From Holothuria scabra (lineage: Eukaryota > Echinodermata > Holothuroidea > Aspidochirotida > Holothuriidae), in assembly GCA_037179385.1 (NCBI GenBank), contig CM074179.1:67847806-67911805 (forward strand): a DNA stretch of 64,000 bases, given 5' to 3'. The translations under genes were made by a program, and so were the position numbers. The notes beneath the pieces are model-generated. The model worked only from the letters and a program-made list of their open reading frames with translations. It did not search any database and was not told the origin of the DNA. Shown piece by piece: positions 1 through 14,100 of this stretch (its first letter is position 1; each line of letters opens with the position of its first letter).

Positions 1-2063
1 CTAATGCTAAAAAATGCGCTATAATCCCAAACCAAGATAATCAGTATTTCTTACTGAAATGTATTTTTCCTGAATATTCTTTGAATTTTTTTAAATTTTT
101 TCTTAGTTTTCCCACTTTTTGACCGTTAATCGTTTACCACAGTTTGTCACAGAAATAAAAGTGTAGAAAATAATTGCATATTACGATTTTTAATATGCGA
201 GAGAATGCCTGAACAACACTTTCCATTTAGTTACAAATGTTTTGGAAAAATCCACGGTAAGAATGCCTGTATCCAAACGGGTGTGCTACATTTTGGGCTT
301 CGTTCAAAATTGATGACCCTCTGACCTCTGGTGACGTCATTATGCACATAAATTACGTTTCAAACTTTTGTATCGTAGAGTTGTTCAAGAAAAAGATTTT
401 GATGGGTCATTTTATCAAAGAGTAACATTTTTTCTAGAGTTATTGCTGTTTACATGTCCCCTTCCCCCAAAAACTATTCACTCAGCTGTAGCTACTATCA
501 CTATTTAAACCTATAGAAACCGTAGTTCATCCCTAAGGAATAAATGTTAGCATAGAAATTCTGAAAAGTTACACTCCAAGCTACGTTTCCATTCATGTTT
601 TATCAATTCTAGACTAACAGTTGCATTGGTTGAAATAGGCTCTTGGAAACACAAATGTTAGGGGCCAAAGGTATATTGAACCCAGTTGGCAAAAAAAAAA
701 AAAGAAAAAAGGTACACAAATAGGCCTTAAAATATCCCTAAAAATTTCAATATATTCAGCACACACGTACTAGAAATAGACCTATGTTATACAGACTGAT
801 TAAAGCACCTGAATTTTACACCGAATGTTTGACAATAAAGCACACACAAGTAACTTTATTGTAGTTTTTATGAGGGATTTTAGAGTCTTTTCTATTTACG
901 TGCTCTATTGACATTACTCGGGTGACTGTTATCTTTGTCATGCTTTAGAAACATATTTACTTAGCCCAGGAAATGGAAAAGTGTCACAAACTGGTGGAAA
1001 CTACCCCATGTCAGGCATTGAGCAGCTGTAAGAGATGGAGACAATTAATAATGAAACCCCCTTAAAGTGACAGGACTTGATTGGAGTGTCACTTTGTTCT
1101 CATCGATTGACTTTTGTGGACTCTTCTTTTTAATGATGATGTCTTTCCCCAAATCCAGAAAATCAATGTCAAGATACTGATTTGATCTTTATGCGCACTC
1201 TGGAAATATAACTGATGAAATGTTCCTCAGATTCCGCCACCTACACAATCCTGTTAATTTAAACCAGGAATTCGAAATTAAATCAATGAAGAAACAATTA
1301 AAAAGTAATCACAACTTAAGGTAATCATGAAATGTATCAATTCATTGACTAATGTGATCATGATGTCCTAATAAAATAAATAACCAGATTTGTGTATGTG
1401 GTGTATTCACACCAACTCAAAAAATATAAGAGGGCATTTTTAGAGCCTGCTTATCCGATAGATGTAGGACGTTTTCACCGTTTTGATCAATAGGACTGTT
1501 CAGTCATTTTTAAATTGCATATTTCTATCATTCTTGTATACTTTCAGAAAAGGTTGTACCTGTTTGAACAGAAACGGTTGTGTAAATATTGATGGTGATA
1601 TTTCAAATGATTCCGGTTTGTTCTCAGAGAGTTTTTAGGTGAAAATAGTACTTGTTCTAAAAAATAATAAAGAGATAAGCTTTAACCTATTTTTTAAATG
1701 TTACACCTGGTGGCACTGTTTTGAAATAAATTTTGTTCTTTTTGGAGACTGGTTATGCGACTATTAATTTCCTCAGATGTTGCAGACAACGGACTAAGCA
1801 ATTGCCTTCAATGACTCATATGTATTATTGCAGGGGAATTTCAGCACGGAGATGCGAACTTAAGTGCCGGCTATGCATCTGTTGTATGGGAGGAGGAGAG
1901 TGTAACTTATTTCTCAATCTGTTGCAGCTCCTTGCTCAGATCAAGTCAAAATGCCTTCTCTAAATCCATCCTAAATGTACTTATTGAATCTAGGTAATTG
2001 CTTTGCTTTGGTTTATATAATTTCTGACTAATGCAAACTAATTTATGCATTTTAATTTGATAG
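1..2063. other. upstream non-coding DNA
   Basis: This A+T-rich stretch precedes the first recognisable coding exon. I see no supported gene in it. A fragment around 313-340 reads like the AGGTCA-type dispersed repeat seen elsewhere in the window and ends in a perfect CRE-like palindrome TGACGTCA at 332-339. An acceptor-like site near 1832 could belong to a 5' untranslated exon of the downstream NLR gene, but nothing fixes this. No promoter could be identified. Confidence 0.5.
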
Positions 2064-2130
2064 GTAAACATGGAACATTCAAGAGCCAGTAAAACGCCGA
2101 GGCTTACAGATGCTGACAGAGCAAAAAGAG
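2064..2130 (+). CDS. NLR exon 1 (start codon exon)
   Basis: An acceptor (TTTGATAG) precedes 2064, so this exon probably carries the end of the 5' untranslated region. The first ATG is at 2070 and opens a 20-residue basic leader beginning [12 protein letters not shown], ending one base into a codon at the donor GTAAGT (2131). It was chosen because its phase fits the next exon exactly and an upstream in-frame alternative is not evident. The leader itself has no recognisable domain. Confidence 0.6.
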
Positions 2131-5100
2131 GTAAGTTTTCCTCAGACTACTCATATCCGAGTTTGTATAAGTAATTAAAGTAATTAAAGCTACCGTTTAA
2201 TGTTAACTACCCGATATCGGTTTTACAGAAGTGATTCAAGGTTAGAGTTTGTTTCCTGTTTCCATTTAAGCATAAAGGTGAATATTTTTCATGAATGGAA
2301 GAGTGATCTTTTGTGAAGTGGAGATGTTTTTTTTAAAATAAGTCCATTCAGAGGTAAAATGCACAGGCTGTTCCTTTATGCGGGCATTCATGTGTTAAAA
2401 CGAATCTTTGGTATCTACAAAGAAAATGACGATATTCTATTAGTCGCTTAATTTTTTTAACTCCCATTTTTGATCCCTTTTTTATGATCATAAGAGAACG
2501 TTCATGACATCATCGTTGGAAAAGATACTTTTATGGAATTTTTATTGGCAATGTTGCTGTAATATTGATTAACAGTAAAAAAAATGAATAGTTTCATGTC
2601 TCTGTACTGAAGGCGCACAAGTATTTAAGATCGATAGTAATGGGAAAATGACAAACCCTGTCCATTTTTTGGGCGAGTAAAGTTTAAGTTTTTATAAATA
2701 TTATTTCCCAGCTTTTGGTAAGTTTCTTTTTGACGTGGCATCACTTCTGACGATTGCTACTGTGAGGAATTTGGGGGTGGTGTTGAACTATTCTCCAGCC
2801 GAACTTGATGAGGTAGAAAGGGATCCTTTTCCTGGTTATGTTTTCGTCAAGTCTCTTCGACAAAAAGGAATCATCAATCCAACCGATATATCAACACTTC
2901 TTGAAACTCTAGAAGCCGTAGGTCTCAAAGGTATTGCTAATGAAGTTTCAGACTCCTTCAAAAGAAACATCTCTGATGTTTGTTTACAGTCTGATACCGG
3001 TGTGCCATTCAAACTTCAAGGTATGTTTGAAACCATTCTTTATTTATCGCATGAAAGAGATTCCTTTAGATCATGTTCCTTGAAAGTGCTTTTGCACAGT
3101 ATTTAAGAAAACTGGACTAGTTTAAGGCTCTTGCCCTGCATCACAAAAATTAAATGCATAAAAAGGTTGTCTTTAATGCAGGGGCGATCTAGATCTAGGA
3201 TTTCTTCGGGGGGGGGGGGGGCGATGCCAAATGACCAGCATGTGTGTAGAGATTGATTGCCCAGGGAATAAGAGTAGTCGACCATTGAGTTGCTAGAGAA
3301 GGAGAAACAATGTTCTATAGTCTTTTTAACATTTCCTGTTTTCATTTCGTTGCCACCCGCCATACAAAATTGTGAAATTATATCATTTAGAGCTATCCGA
3401 AACCCATAGTATCGTTTCATTTGAAGAAAACAAAAATATCTCTACAAATTGCTTCAATAATTTTGTTTCTTAATAATGAAAAATCGTTTAAATCTTAGGA
3501 AAATGTAAAGACTTCAACAGTACTTCAATCCAATGGTGAACGGGGCGCAATTGAAACATATAGTTTAAACTTTTGTTTTTAATTGTTCTATTGAAATTCT
3601 TCTGATAAACTTCGCCATGGGGAAAACAAACCCCAACTCAAATGATATACAGATAACGCCTTTGTTTTAAAGATTACTTACGAATTTTTATTTACGAGTG
3701 AAAGAAATCGCCATAAAAGGGACTTACGTTTCAAGTACACACTGTCTGAAAAAAAATGTTCGTTGGGTCTCCCTATCTAGCCAGTCCCTGGTCCGACTAA
3801 AGGTGGATTCACCCATTAGCTCTTGTAAAGTTTGAAAAAGTGATTGCACTTTTTGGTCCCTTTAGAACAGTCGCTTCTTCAGTGCTCACATGACAAAAGT
3901 ATAGTCTAAAAGGCGTAAGGCAGGAGGACTCCATGTGGTGTACTCTAACAGTGTAAGCCGAGTTAAGAAAAAAATCTAAAAGGATTTTCAATGCAGGCTA
4001 AGAACCATCCGCTCCCGTTATCCCGTTATCGCTCCTGCCCGTTGTTGTGCGTCCTGAATCGAAAGTTGGCAAGTATAAAGAGGGTGCGGTAATGCAATTA
4101 CTAGCATATTTTGAAACGGAAAGTGCAGTGGCGTAGCTAGACTTTTTTCCGGGGAGGGGTGGGTGGACTAGCACCCACATTTTCCGATATTTTGTGTGAA
4201 CACCAGTGTAATAGGGACGTAGTTTTCGGCGCACCGAAACTTCCGCCCTTTTTAAATTAATATTTGAAAATATTGAGCTTGTATTACAGAAAATTTGGGA
4301 TTGTGGGTTTTCTGTAAGGTAATTTGAAAATGTTGGTGATTACCGAAGAATCTGCACTTAATAATCAGGGGCGGATCCAGGGTTTGGAGAAAGGGGGGGG
4401 GGCGGAAACATCGGCCGAAGGTCGATCGTCGGAGGCGAGCGCCGAAGGCGCGAAGCCACGTCGGGGGGTCCGGGAAAATTTTGGAATTGAGAAGGGCTTA
4501 GAGGCCATTTCCGAGACCATTTTAGAGGCCATCTGAGGGTTACATTTTGCCTTCCGAAATCAGGCGATTTTTTTTACATAGATAAACGAGGTTTGGATTC
4601 AAATTTTCATGTAGTTTGGTTGGAAACAGTCTCACATAAGCGGTATACATGATGCAGACCTGTATCAGGTGATGGGCAAAACTCTACAATTAAAAAATAA
4701 AACCATCACTCATCAACAAAATCATATACATATATCCCAACCTAGGACAGTTCCGATTGGGAGAAAGGAAACGGGTTACACGCAATGGGGGAACACGTGG
4801 GAATATCTTACGCGAGCTTGCCGCACTGTCTAATACAGTTGGCGGGAATAGCTCAGCCGGCGGCGCGGGTGCCGGGGAGTCAATTGGAGGAAGATAACCT
4901 GGCCGTCCTGGAAGGGTGTGCTATGGGACATGAGGCTGCAGTCTCCGCTGATGCTTATATTAGGCCTGAAAAAATTTGTGATCGCCGAAAAATAGGGGGC
5001 GGGAGTCGGGTCCGACCCCCCCCCCCCTTGGATCAGCGCCTGATAATTGGCAAACCTGAGACTGCGCGGTGACTAAAGTTCGTTGTGGCTACTAACTGCT

Positions 5101-8100
5101 ATCTAAGGCGTATGAATGGGCTCCCTTAACACATGGTTAAAGTTTCCGAAACTTTGTGGGCATTTTTAGACAGTGTCGCAAAATCAAAAGCTTATATTGG
5201 TGAAAATTTGGAAATTTAAGAAAGAAAATTTACTAAAATACCCCCATTTACGGTAGATGCCCATGTGACTCTATAATCTGGTGTCACATGGCTAAGTTCC
5301 GATTTTGTCATTTCCAGAGCTCGGAACTCAGTTAACCAAACTGAGTTATTAGTGAACTCAGTTAACTAAACTGAGTTATTAGTGAGTCCTACTGCAATAC
5401 AGTGGCGTAGCTTAGGGGAGGGCGGTGGGAGTTGCCCCGAGGCAACCTTAGGTGCTAAGGTTGCCCTGAATCGAGATCACCGTGCAACAAAATAAGAAAA
5501 CTCAACCAACTTTAACCTTGATTTTGCCGATGTGAACTTGGGATTAATCCTCAATTAAAACTTCAGTTTCTTAATTCTACAGTCACAAAAAAAAAAAATA
5601 AATAAATAAAACTTTCTGCCATGAAGTCCCTTCAGTATACGAGTTCCAGATTTTCAAAACACGGTGTGTTAAAAGAAAACCAAACTTTTTGGTGAAATTT
5701 CCCCAAATCGCCCGAGGACCTTAATCTGCATGATGATATTCAGTAATCACCTAAATAGGTTGAAAGTCTTATTTGAACTGAAATTTTCCCAAATTGTGCA
5801 GAATCAGTTCCTTTTCCTAATATGAAATTTCAATTTTTGCTTCATTATCCCTTGCTACTACTTTCACTCTTTGGGTTTGATACTGAAAGCAAAATTCGAA
5901 CGAAACAGGAATGATACTGAATAACCAAATGTCCTGACTAGAAGGTCGCATATGGGAATTGATGGTACATGTCCGTAGTACGTATTTAAAAAAAAAAACC
6001 TGAAAGAAATGATTCCTACATTGTTTTTTCTATAGAAAGAAACCCTAAAAGTTGATTTTGGCCTTAACTCGATGCAATGTGTTCTGCAATATTCACTGAG
6101 AGTAAAATTTATACTAGCTTTTTAAAACATTCTTTTCTTTTCTAATCAGAAAAATTTAAGTATTTCATCAAAGAACTCAAAGCCACCTACTACTACATGT
6201 ACAACAGAATTCAGCCTAACCCGTACCTCCGAAATCAACTGCAGTGCGTGAATAATGTATTCATAGACAGTGGTATCGAATACTTAAAAAATGAAGGAGG
6301 CAGTGTTGGCGGTACTTGGGAGAAGCTGGAATCGTATCTGTCTCTCTTTAAAGATACTTGTCCTCAAAATGCGAAAATGTTTCTTTTATATGGTGAGCCA
6401 GGGTACGGGAAATCAACACTCGCTCTTCAGTATGTTTACGACTGGTGTAATCCTTGTCGCGAATCGCCACTAAAGGACATACTTATGTTAGTTTACCTTC
6501 CACTGAAACTTGTAAAGGGTTTTGTTTCAATTTGCAAGGCTATTAAGCAAATTCTTTTACCCAATGATTTTCCTCTAACCGAGCAAGACATTTTTGATAT
6601 CATTCGTAGCTGCACGTCTGTGCTATTCATTTTTGATGGATTCGACGAATACTCGTATAATGATGATGAAGAAAAGGATGGCGTGTCAGCAATAGTGTCA
6701 AGAAAATTTTTCCGAAGCAAACACGTGCTTGTGACTACAAGGCCCCCCTTTGACCACAAAGATCTCTCACACGACACAAAAGCTTTCAGACTTACTGGTT
6801 TTGACAACAAATCAAGAAGGGACTACATTCTCAAAGCTGTAGTGAATGGATGCACGACATCTGCAGACAAAATTTTATATTCACTTCACGACAACCCTGT
6901 TCTTGCTGATATTTGTCAGGTCCCGTTATTATTTGTAATGTTCGTTCATATGACACACATGAAAGAGATGTCAAAAGTGTTAAACTCGGTCACAAGATTT
7001 GTTTGTTATATCGTTTCTTGCTTTTACGAACACGCAAAAATCAGAAAGGGTTCTGAAAGCATTATTCAAAAAGATCAACGAGAACTCCATCGAATCGCAT
7101 TCGAAAGCCTAAAACGTAAAAAGCAAACGTTAGCTTGGGAGCAAAAGAAACTTGTTGAACTTATTGGTACACCCTTGTACAATGAACTAGTTGAGATTGG
7201 TATCTTAGTTGAAGAGAACACCGTGAGAATTGCCGATGCCCCAGGCATTACTGCTGATAATCACATCCAAAGAATAACAATGGTTAGATTCTTTCACAAA
7301 ATTTTCTGTGAATGGTATGCAGCTCATTACGTTATAGAATATATTAAAAATGCTGGAAACACGCATACCTTCCAACAGAGAAGAGGATATCGTCGACAAA
7401 ACGACTTTGGTAGTATGGAAGACTTAAGGATTTTGAGTCAACTTCTCAAAGACGTAGACCCTTTGCATCTTCAATACATGTTGAGATTTGCATGTGGACT
7501 GAGTCCTGCCACAGGTGACCGGATAATAAAATATTTTCGTACCATTGAAGGTGGAGCTAGTTTTGCTCTTCTGTGCCTCCTTGAACAAATTGGGGATATT
7601 GAGGGGATCAAAGACACCATACGTCAGATGTGCTCAGAGCCAGTTATAATCAGTGGTCATGACAGCTTGTTACTTCAACGTTCTTCGATGCTACTGTTAA
7701 ACATTGCTGCGAAAAATGATGTGAGTTTTTGTACTTTGTTTTATCGATGCGAACGGTGTTTACAAACCATTCACGTGCTTCTCTTCACAACCTGTGGGAT
7801 GATATGCTTCATATCTTTCCAAAAACATTTTCCCGACGATGTAAGATAAAATGAACGCCAATAAATCTGTTGTGTATGTGGACCATAGGAATTTATATCT
7901 GGCACATATCCGGACCAGATAACTTGCTCTTATCAAAGTCGGGCACCTATAAGTTGATATAACCTAAAAGAATATATGGTCCATAATTTTTTCATTGCCC
8001 TAATTGTGTATGTGACAGATATGATGCATATCTGGCAAATCAATATATGTACCATATAGGACTTTTATATTCGGGGGAATATGCATGGTCAAGTGTTTAA

Positions 8101-11100
8101 GACATTAGAACATCAGATTATTTAGCAGTCGCGAGGTAGGGAGTTCGAGTCCTGGCCGGGTCATACCGAAGATTTTAAAAACGGAAACTACTGTCATGGT
8201 GCTTGGTGATCAGCATAAGCAGTTGAGTAGGGAAACAAGCAAGTATGCCGCAACTGTGCCGCAACCGTGGTTGGCTCAACTTGAAACAATTGATTGGAAA
8301 CTGGGCCGTAATACTCCATCTAACATGGCCTATATTCGGGGGTATGGGATTTGTTTCTGGATTCAACAACAATTGGGAAAATATAATATGATATAACTTT
8401 ATATGGTCTACATAAATTTATAAATGGTTCATAATGTGATGTAAGTTCCATATCTGGAACATTTTTTCTTCTCCATACATGGATCTATTTTGCCTAAGCC
8501 ATTTCTGTACCAAAATTAATTAGTGCACTACCTTTGCGTCGGCAAATGCGGCAATGCGGGACTATGATTTTATGGAATGCTATCGGTATAGTCCGAATTG
8601 AAAAAAGGAATCTGCATATGCCAATAGGCCTATTATCTTATCATGATGTCAATTTAAATGGTCCATATCAAGTTTAATTGCTTAATCTCGATTGGAATTG
8701 CTCTATGCCCAACTAAACGGGTAAAATTCGAAATAAACTGGTATACCTCGAACTAAATTGGTTTATGCTGGTTTCCAGAGACAAGGTGAGGGTTGTTCAA
8801 CATAGGTCCTATGCCATAAACAGTGAATAAATGTCAAATTCCTTTTTGATTGCAAGCGATGAATCTACGTAATGGATGTCGTGTGTGTGTGTGGGTATGT
8901 GTGTGAGAGTGTGTGTGCACCGACAAACACTATCAAATCAAACAATCTACAGGTTACAACCAATGGAAGAACACAAGTGAAGTCATATACTGGTTTAGTG
9001 AAATACACGACAAACACCAACAATCGTTTATTGCTTTTGACATTTGTGAGTTTTACCCCTCAATTACTGCCGACCTCCTCAACGAGGCTCTAGACTTTGC
9101 ATCAAACTACACAGACATACCAGCATTCGAAAGGCATATTATCTTCCACACAAAGAAAACTATTCTGTTCAACGTTGAAACACCACGGTGCAAGCGTACC
9201 GAATCTTTATTCGATGTCACCATGGGTAGTTTCGACGGTGCTGAAATTTGTGAAGTAATAGGATTGTACCTCCTACCACAACTTCAGCACATTAACATGG
9301 ATGTCGGCCTATACAGAGACGACGGTTTGGCTGTTTGCAAAGCAACACCAAGGCAAACAGAAAAAATAAAGAAAGAAATATGCAAGATATTCCAAATAAC
9401 AATCGAAAAATAGAAATTGAAGCAAACAAAAAAATAGTGAACTTCTTAGACCGTACCCTTGATCTTAGCACAAGCCCATACAAGCCATACATGAAACCAA
9501 ACAACACTCCTCTCTATGTGCACAAACAGAGCAACCACCCCCCCCCCCCCTCACTTATCATAAAGAACATTCCAGAAAGCATCAACAGGAGACTATCCAA
9601 CATTTCTTCCGACGAAAACACATTCAACACATCATCGCCCGTATACCAAGAAGCATTACAAAGAAGTGGCTATGGGTACAACCTAAAGTACGAGACCCAA
9701 CCCCCTACCACCAGTCATTCCAAGGGAGCCCTGAAACGAAGACGAAAAAGGAACATAACCTGGTTCAACCCCCCGTTTAGTGACAGTGTCCCAACCAAAA
9801 TTGGCAAGAAATTCTTTAACCTCTTGGACAACTGCTTCCCACCTTGGCACAAACTACATACTTTACTCAACAGAAACACGGTGAAACTGAGTTACAGCTG
9901 CATGGCAAACATAGACCAAATCATATCAGCGCACAACAAATACATACTGGCGAAACAGGAAGTACAACCAGCAACGCGAAGCAACTGCAATTGCAGAAGG
10001 CAAAGTGAGTGCCCATTGGAAGGCAACTGCCTCACGAACAACATTGTGTACCAAGCAACTGTAACACGCCACGACAACCACAACGAAGAAACATACATTG
10101 GTCTCACAGAGAGCACATTCAAAACAAGATACACTGCTCACAAGTCTAGCTTTAAACACAAAGACAAAAGAAACGCAACTGCACTCAGTGAATACATCTG
10201 GAAACTAAAGGATACAAATGTAGAACACTCCGTAAAAATGGAAACTCATGAACAAAGCTCGAGCATACTCCACATCATCTAAAACTTGTAATCTCTGTCT
10301 GGAAGAAAAGTTCTTCATTATACTCAAACCTTCCTTAGCAACTCTAAATAAAAGAAACGAACTGATAAGCCCTTGTAGACACAGGAACAAACATCTGCTG
10401 TGTAATTATTCTAATAGGTAATGTATCTTGGCTCGCTGTACACCGTTCGTGCCACAACGAACACGGAACGAACACGTGCTTAAAAACGGACACGTTCAAA
10501 AGCAGCGAACACATACGTATTTAACGTTATTGACATTATTCTACTTCAGGCTTCTGAGGAGTGAGGACCTACATTATATTGGCCCTTACGAAACAGTCCT
10601 GTAAAGCTATGTTGTAAGAACTTATTGCAACCTTTTCAATATTACGGCTCCCTTCACAGGGTTGAGCACTTTACCATTGCCTGGTTGACATTATTTATTA
10701 ATTTTTACTTTTACGGTTATATATATATATATATATATGTGTGTATGTGTGTGTGTGTGTGCGTGTGTGTGTGTGTATATAACTGTAACGGTAAAAAGTG
10801 TTAAAAGTAAATAATGTCAACCAGGAAATGGTAAAGTGCTCAACCCTGCGTAAGGGAGCTAAAATAGTATTGAAAAGGTTGCAATAGGCTTTTACAACAT
10901 AGCTTTATAGAAGTGTTTCTTAAGGGTCAATAATGTAGGTTTTCCTCCTCAGAAGCCTGAAATAGAATGATTTTAGTAACCTTGAATACGTATGTGCTCG
11001 CTGCTTTTGGTCGTGTCCGTTTTAAAGCACTCTTCGGGCGGTGTTCGTTTTGAACAGGCACGAACGGTGTACAAATATCCAAGATACATTACCTTTTAGA

Positions 11101-14100
11101 ATAATTACACAGTAGATGTTTGTTGCTGTGTCTACAAGAGCTTATGAGTTCTTTTATTTAGAGTGGCTAAGGAAGGTTTGAGAATGATGAAGAACTTTTC
11201 TTCTAGACAGAGGTTACAAGTTTTGGATGATGTGGAGTTTCCATTTTACGGAGTGTTCTGCATATGAATCCTTTTGTTTCCAGATTTAGCCTATTCACTG
11301 AGTGCAGTTGCGTTTCTCTTGTCTTTGTGTTTGAAGCTAGACTTGTGGGCGGTGTATCTGGTGTGTGGACTGACACCTTTCGTATTTGGTAAATATAGTT
11401 TTAAGTTGGGGTCGAAGGTCATTTTAAGACATTAGAGGTTAAGCTGCAAAAATGTGTTACTGGTTTCAATTTTCAATTTTTTCGCCCTTCTGAGAGTTTT
11501 AATTTGTTATTCACAATTTTGCTCATTTTGCCGCTTCAAAAGACTTTCCCCTCCTCCTGCCCTCCTGCTCACTCTGCCTCCAAAAAAAGTTCACTTCCCA
11601 GTACCTTGCCTGGCTAAAGGTCTGAATGATATAGGTTACACAATATATCAAGATAACAATGGTGGATTCTTTCCATATTTGGTTTGTAGATTTGCAATGT
11701 TAACAGGAAGAAACCTATTGCTTTGGTGAAGGTTAGTTGTGGTCACAGGAGCTGACTGTGCCAAAAAAAAAAAAAAAAAAACTCGTAAATGGGTTGTACA
11801 CACAATACTCCAGAAAGCATTTAATTGATGGGCAATTTTGTTATGTAGTTTGCAGATTTTTCATGTTGAGAGAAATAAGCCTTTTGTTCGTTGGTGGAAG
11901 TCAAATGTTATTTGATATCACCAGAAGTAAAACGGTAAAAACGAAAAAAAAAAAAAATAAATAAAAATAAACGTGTTTAACCCAATCAGGATAAAACTTT
12001 GTTATTTGTGGAGAACATCCGTGTCACCAGAGGTCACTTGTCCCTTCATTGGAGGTCAAATGTCATTCCAGATGGGCCAGGGTAAAATGTTTGTTATCAA
12101 GATACCTTCGAGTTGTAAAGATGGAAGAATTCCATATTTGGTATGAGGATTCATTATGGTTAGAAGAGAACCAAAAGTGTTTTTTTAAGCGACGGGGGGG
12201 GGGGGGGGAGTCGTCATCTGGGGTCACTGGCCACCGAAAGGTAGAACTTTTAAGAATTTCCAAGGTTATCTTCTGAGGTCACTAGACAAAAAAAAAATCC
12301 AAATTTTCCCTTCAGCAAGTAATACTTACCCCGAATTTTGACTTTCTAATTAATTTTTTAAGTATCTTGGTGAGACAAGCACTAATTTCATTTGATTCAT
12401 GAAAAATTCTCTTTCGTGATTAACTTTTTTTTTTAATTTCTCGAAAAATGTTATAGTGAGACAGAGAGAAAGAGAGAAATCCGCCATCTTTTAGAGACAC
12501 TATGTTATCCGTTGAAGATACTTTTTTCTGGCATGTGTCATTACTTGTAATGCTTCCGCAGGACTTTTAAATTTATGGCTATGGTTCACTACACTACAGA
12601 TTTAGCTCCCTTGAAACCTGGACAAACTTATCGTGTCCTTGAAATCCTTGCTTGTTGAAAAACTGAAAAAAAGCCACATTGGTAAAAGGTGCACGGTCCA
12701 GTGATCACCTACTGTTGTTTGGAGGTTTTCATTGTTCAAAAATCGGCCAAGTGATGACATCGGCCAAGTCATGAAGTCCACTTTTCAAGGGGCACAATTC
12801 TCTAATGCATTAGTTAATTAAAGGTATAAACAAATGACCAAATTGTCTTACATATTCAAACATGATTGTTTTATCATTCTCAGATTCCTATTGCATGCGT
12901 GTGTTTTTACAACTGCCTTCAATCAGTGGACCTTTCTTACGGGACTATTAAAACAACTTCAGGGCTGGTGTTTAGTTCAGAGGTCCCTGTCAAAAAGCTG
13001 GTAATCTGTCACTATAACAGAAAGACAACCGAAGATGAATACTACAAAGTTTTAAAGTTTTCTTTACAACTGTCGTCATTACGATACCTTTGGTAAGTAT
13101 GTCATGTTCAAATCTCATATTTTTATATGAAAAGTACTTTATTTTAATAGCTTTGCGCATTTGGAATTAAGAAACAATGTTTAAAACAATAGCTAAAATT
13201 ATGCAATAGATTAAAAGAATGTTAAAAAACCTTTTAATGTTACCTCTTGAACAACAGAATGAAATACTTCCAAGTCTTTATACTCTTTCCTGACGTTTGT
13301 ATGCTACAGATGAGTTCATACAGCTCTGTCTTAATAAAGGTGGGCAAATGTATGATTTCGAACAGAAAGTTAAAAGAGAATAATGTTTGTAACTAACTGC
13401 TATTGTTTATAACTGTGATCTTATTTCCTCTTTTTTTACTCAAAGTACTCCACTATTGTCATTTTCACTCCTCCTTTTTATAAATATTTATCTATTTTTA
13501 TAAAAAAAAAAATATTTCATAAATATATTTGAATGCATTCATCATGACGTATTTATATCTTGACTCTGTTATCATCTGACGCCAAATTTAAGGTGCTACC
13601 CATTGCATGCTATCAGTGTGCAGTGGTAATAGAAAGACAATAATGTGCTTGAGCTAAATAAACCAGCTTACAAACTAAGCTATTTCAAATCAAATTTTCT
13701 TTGAATTCGTAAATGTTTTGGCTGGTTATTGTACATCTTACTAGTGGTGACCTGTAACCAGCATTCAAGCAAGCACGCTCCCTCGTATGCTCTCAAAGGA
13801 GTAAAATCAAAGAATCGTTCGGCGGTCTTTCAAAAAGCCAAAGGTTAGGTTCTCCGAAGCAGAACCTTTCCTTGTTTTTAATGTTTTCCATTAGTTTTTT
13901 GTTAAAATTATTTTCACGCTCAAAGATAAAAATCAATATAGATAAAACAAGTAATGCGATGCAATGGCTTCCTATTCAACAAATTCGATTTTTCAGAGCT
14001 TAAGTTTATTTATATATTGCTTGACGGTAACTTATTGACTGCATATTTATTAAATAAAAAATATGACATTTGTTTTGTTTCTAGTCTTGAAGACACGCAC

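Noticed and set aside
1733..1963. 76-codon open frame upstream of the NLR gene
   Set aside because: It is cysteine-rich but has no recognisable domain, and its phase does not connect to exon 1.
4324..4536. 70-codon open frame
   Set aside because: It crosses the left boundary of the hAT-like insertion and contains glycine from the poly-G tract.
4785..5072. 95-codon open frame
   Set aside because: It lies inside the hAT-like element, starts in G+C-rich repeat, crosses the element's right end and has no motif.
7721..7849. read-through of the NACHT exon to a stop at 7849
   Set aside because: A consensus donor at 7721 is in the right phase for the LRR-like exon at 12884, and the read-through sequence is not domain-like. 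An alternative short isoform cannot be excluded.
8196..8396. 66-codon open frame
   Set aside because: It is contained in SINE copy 1 and its flank.
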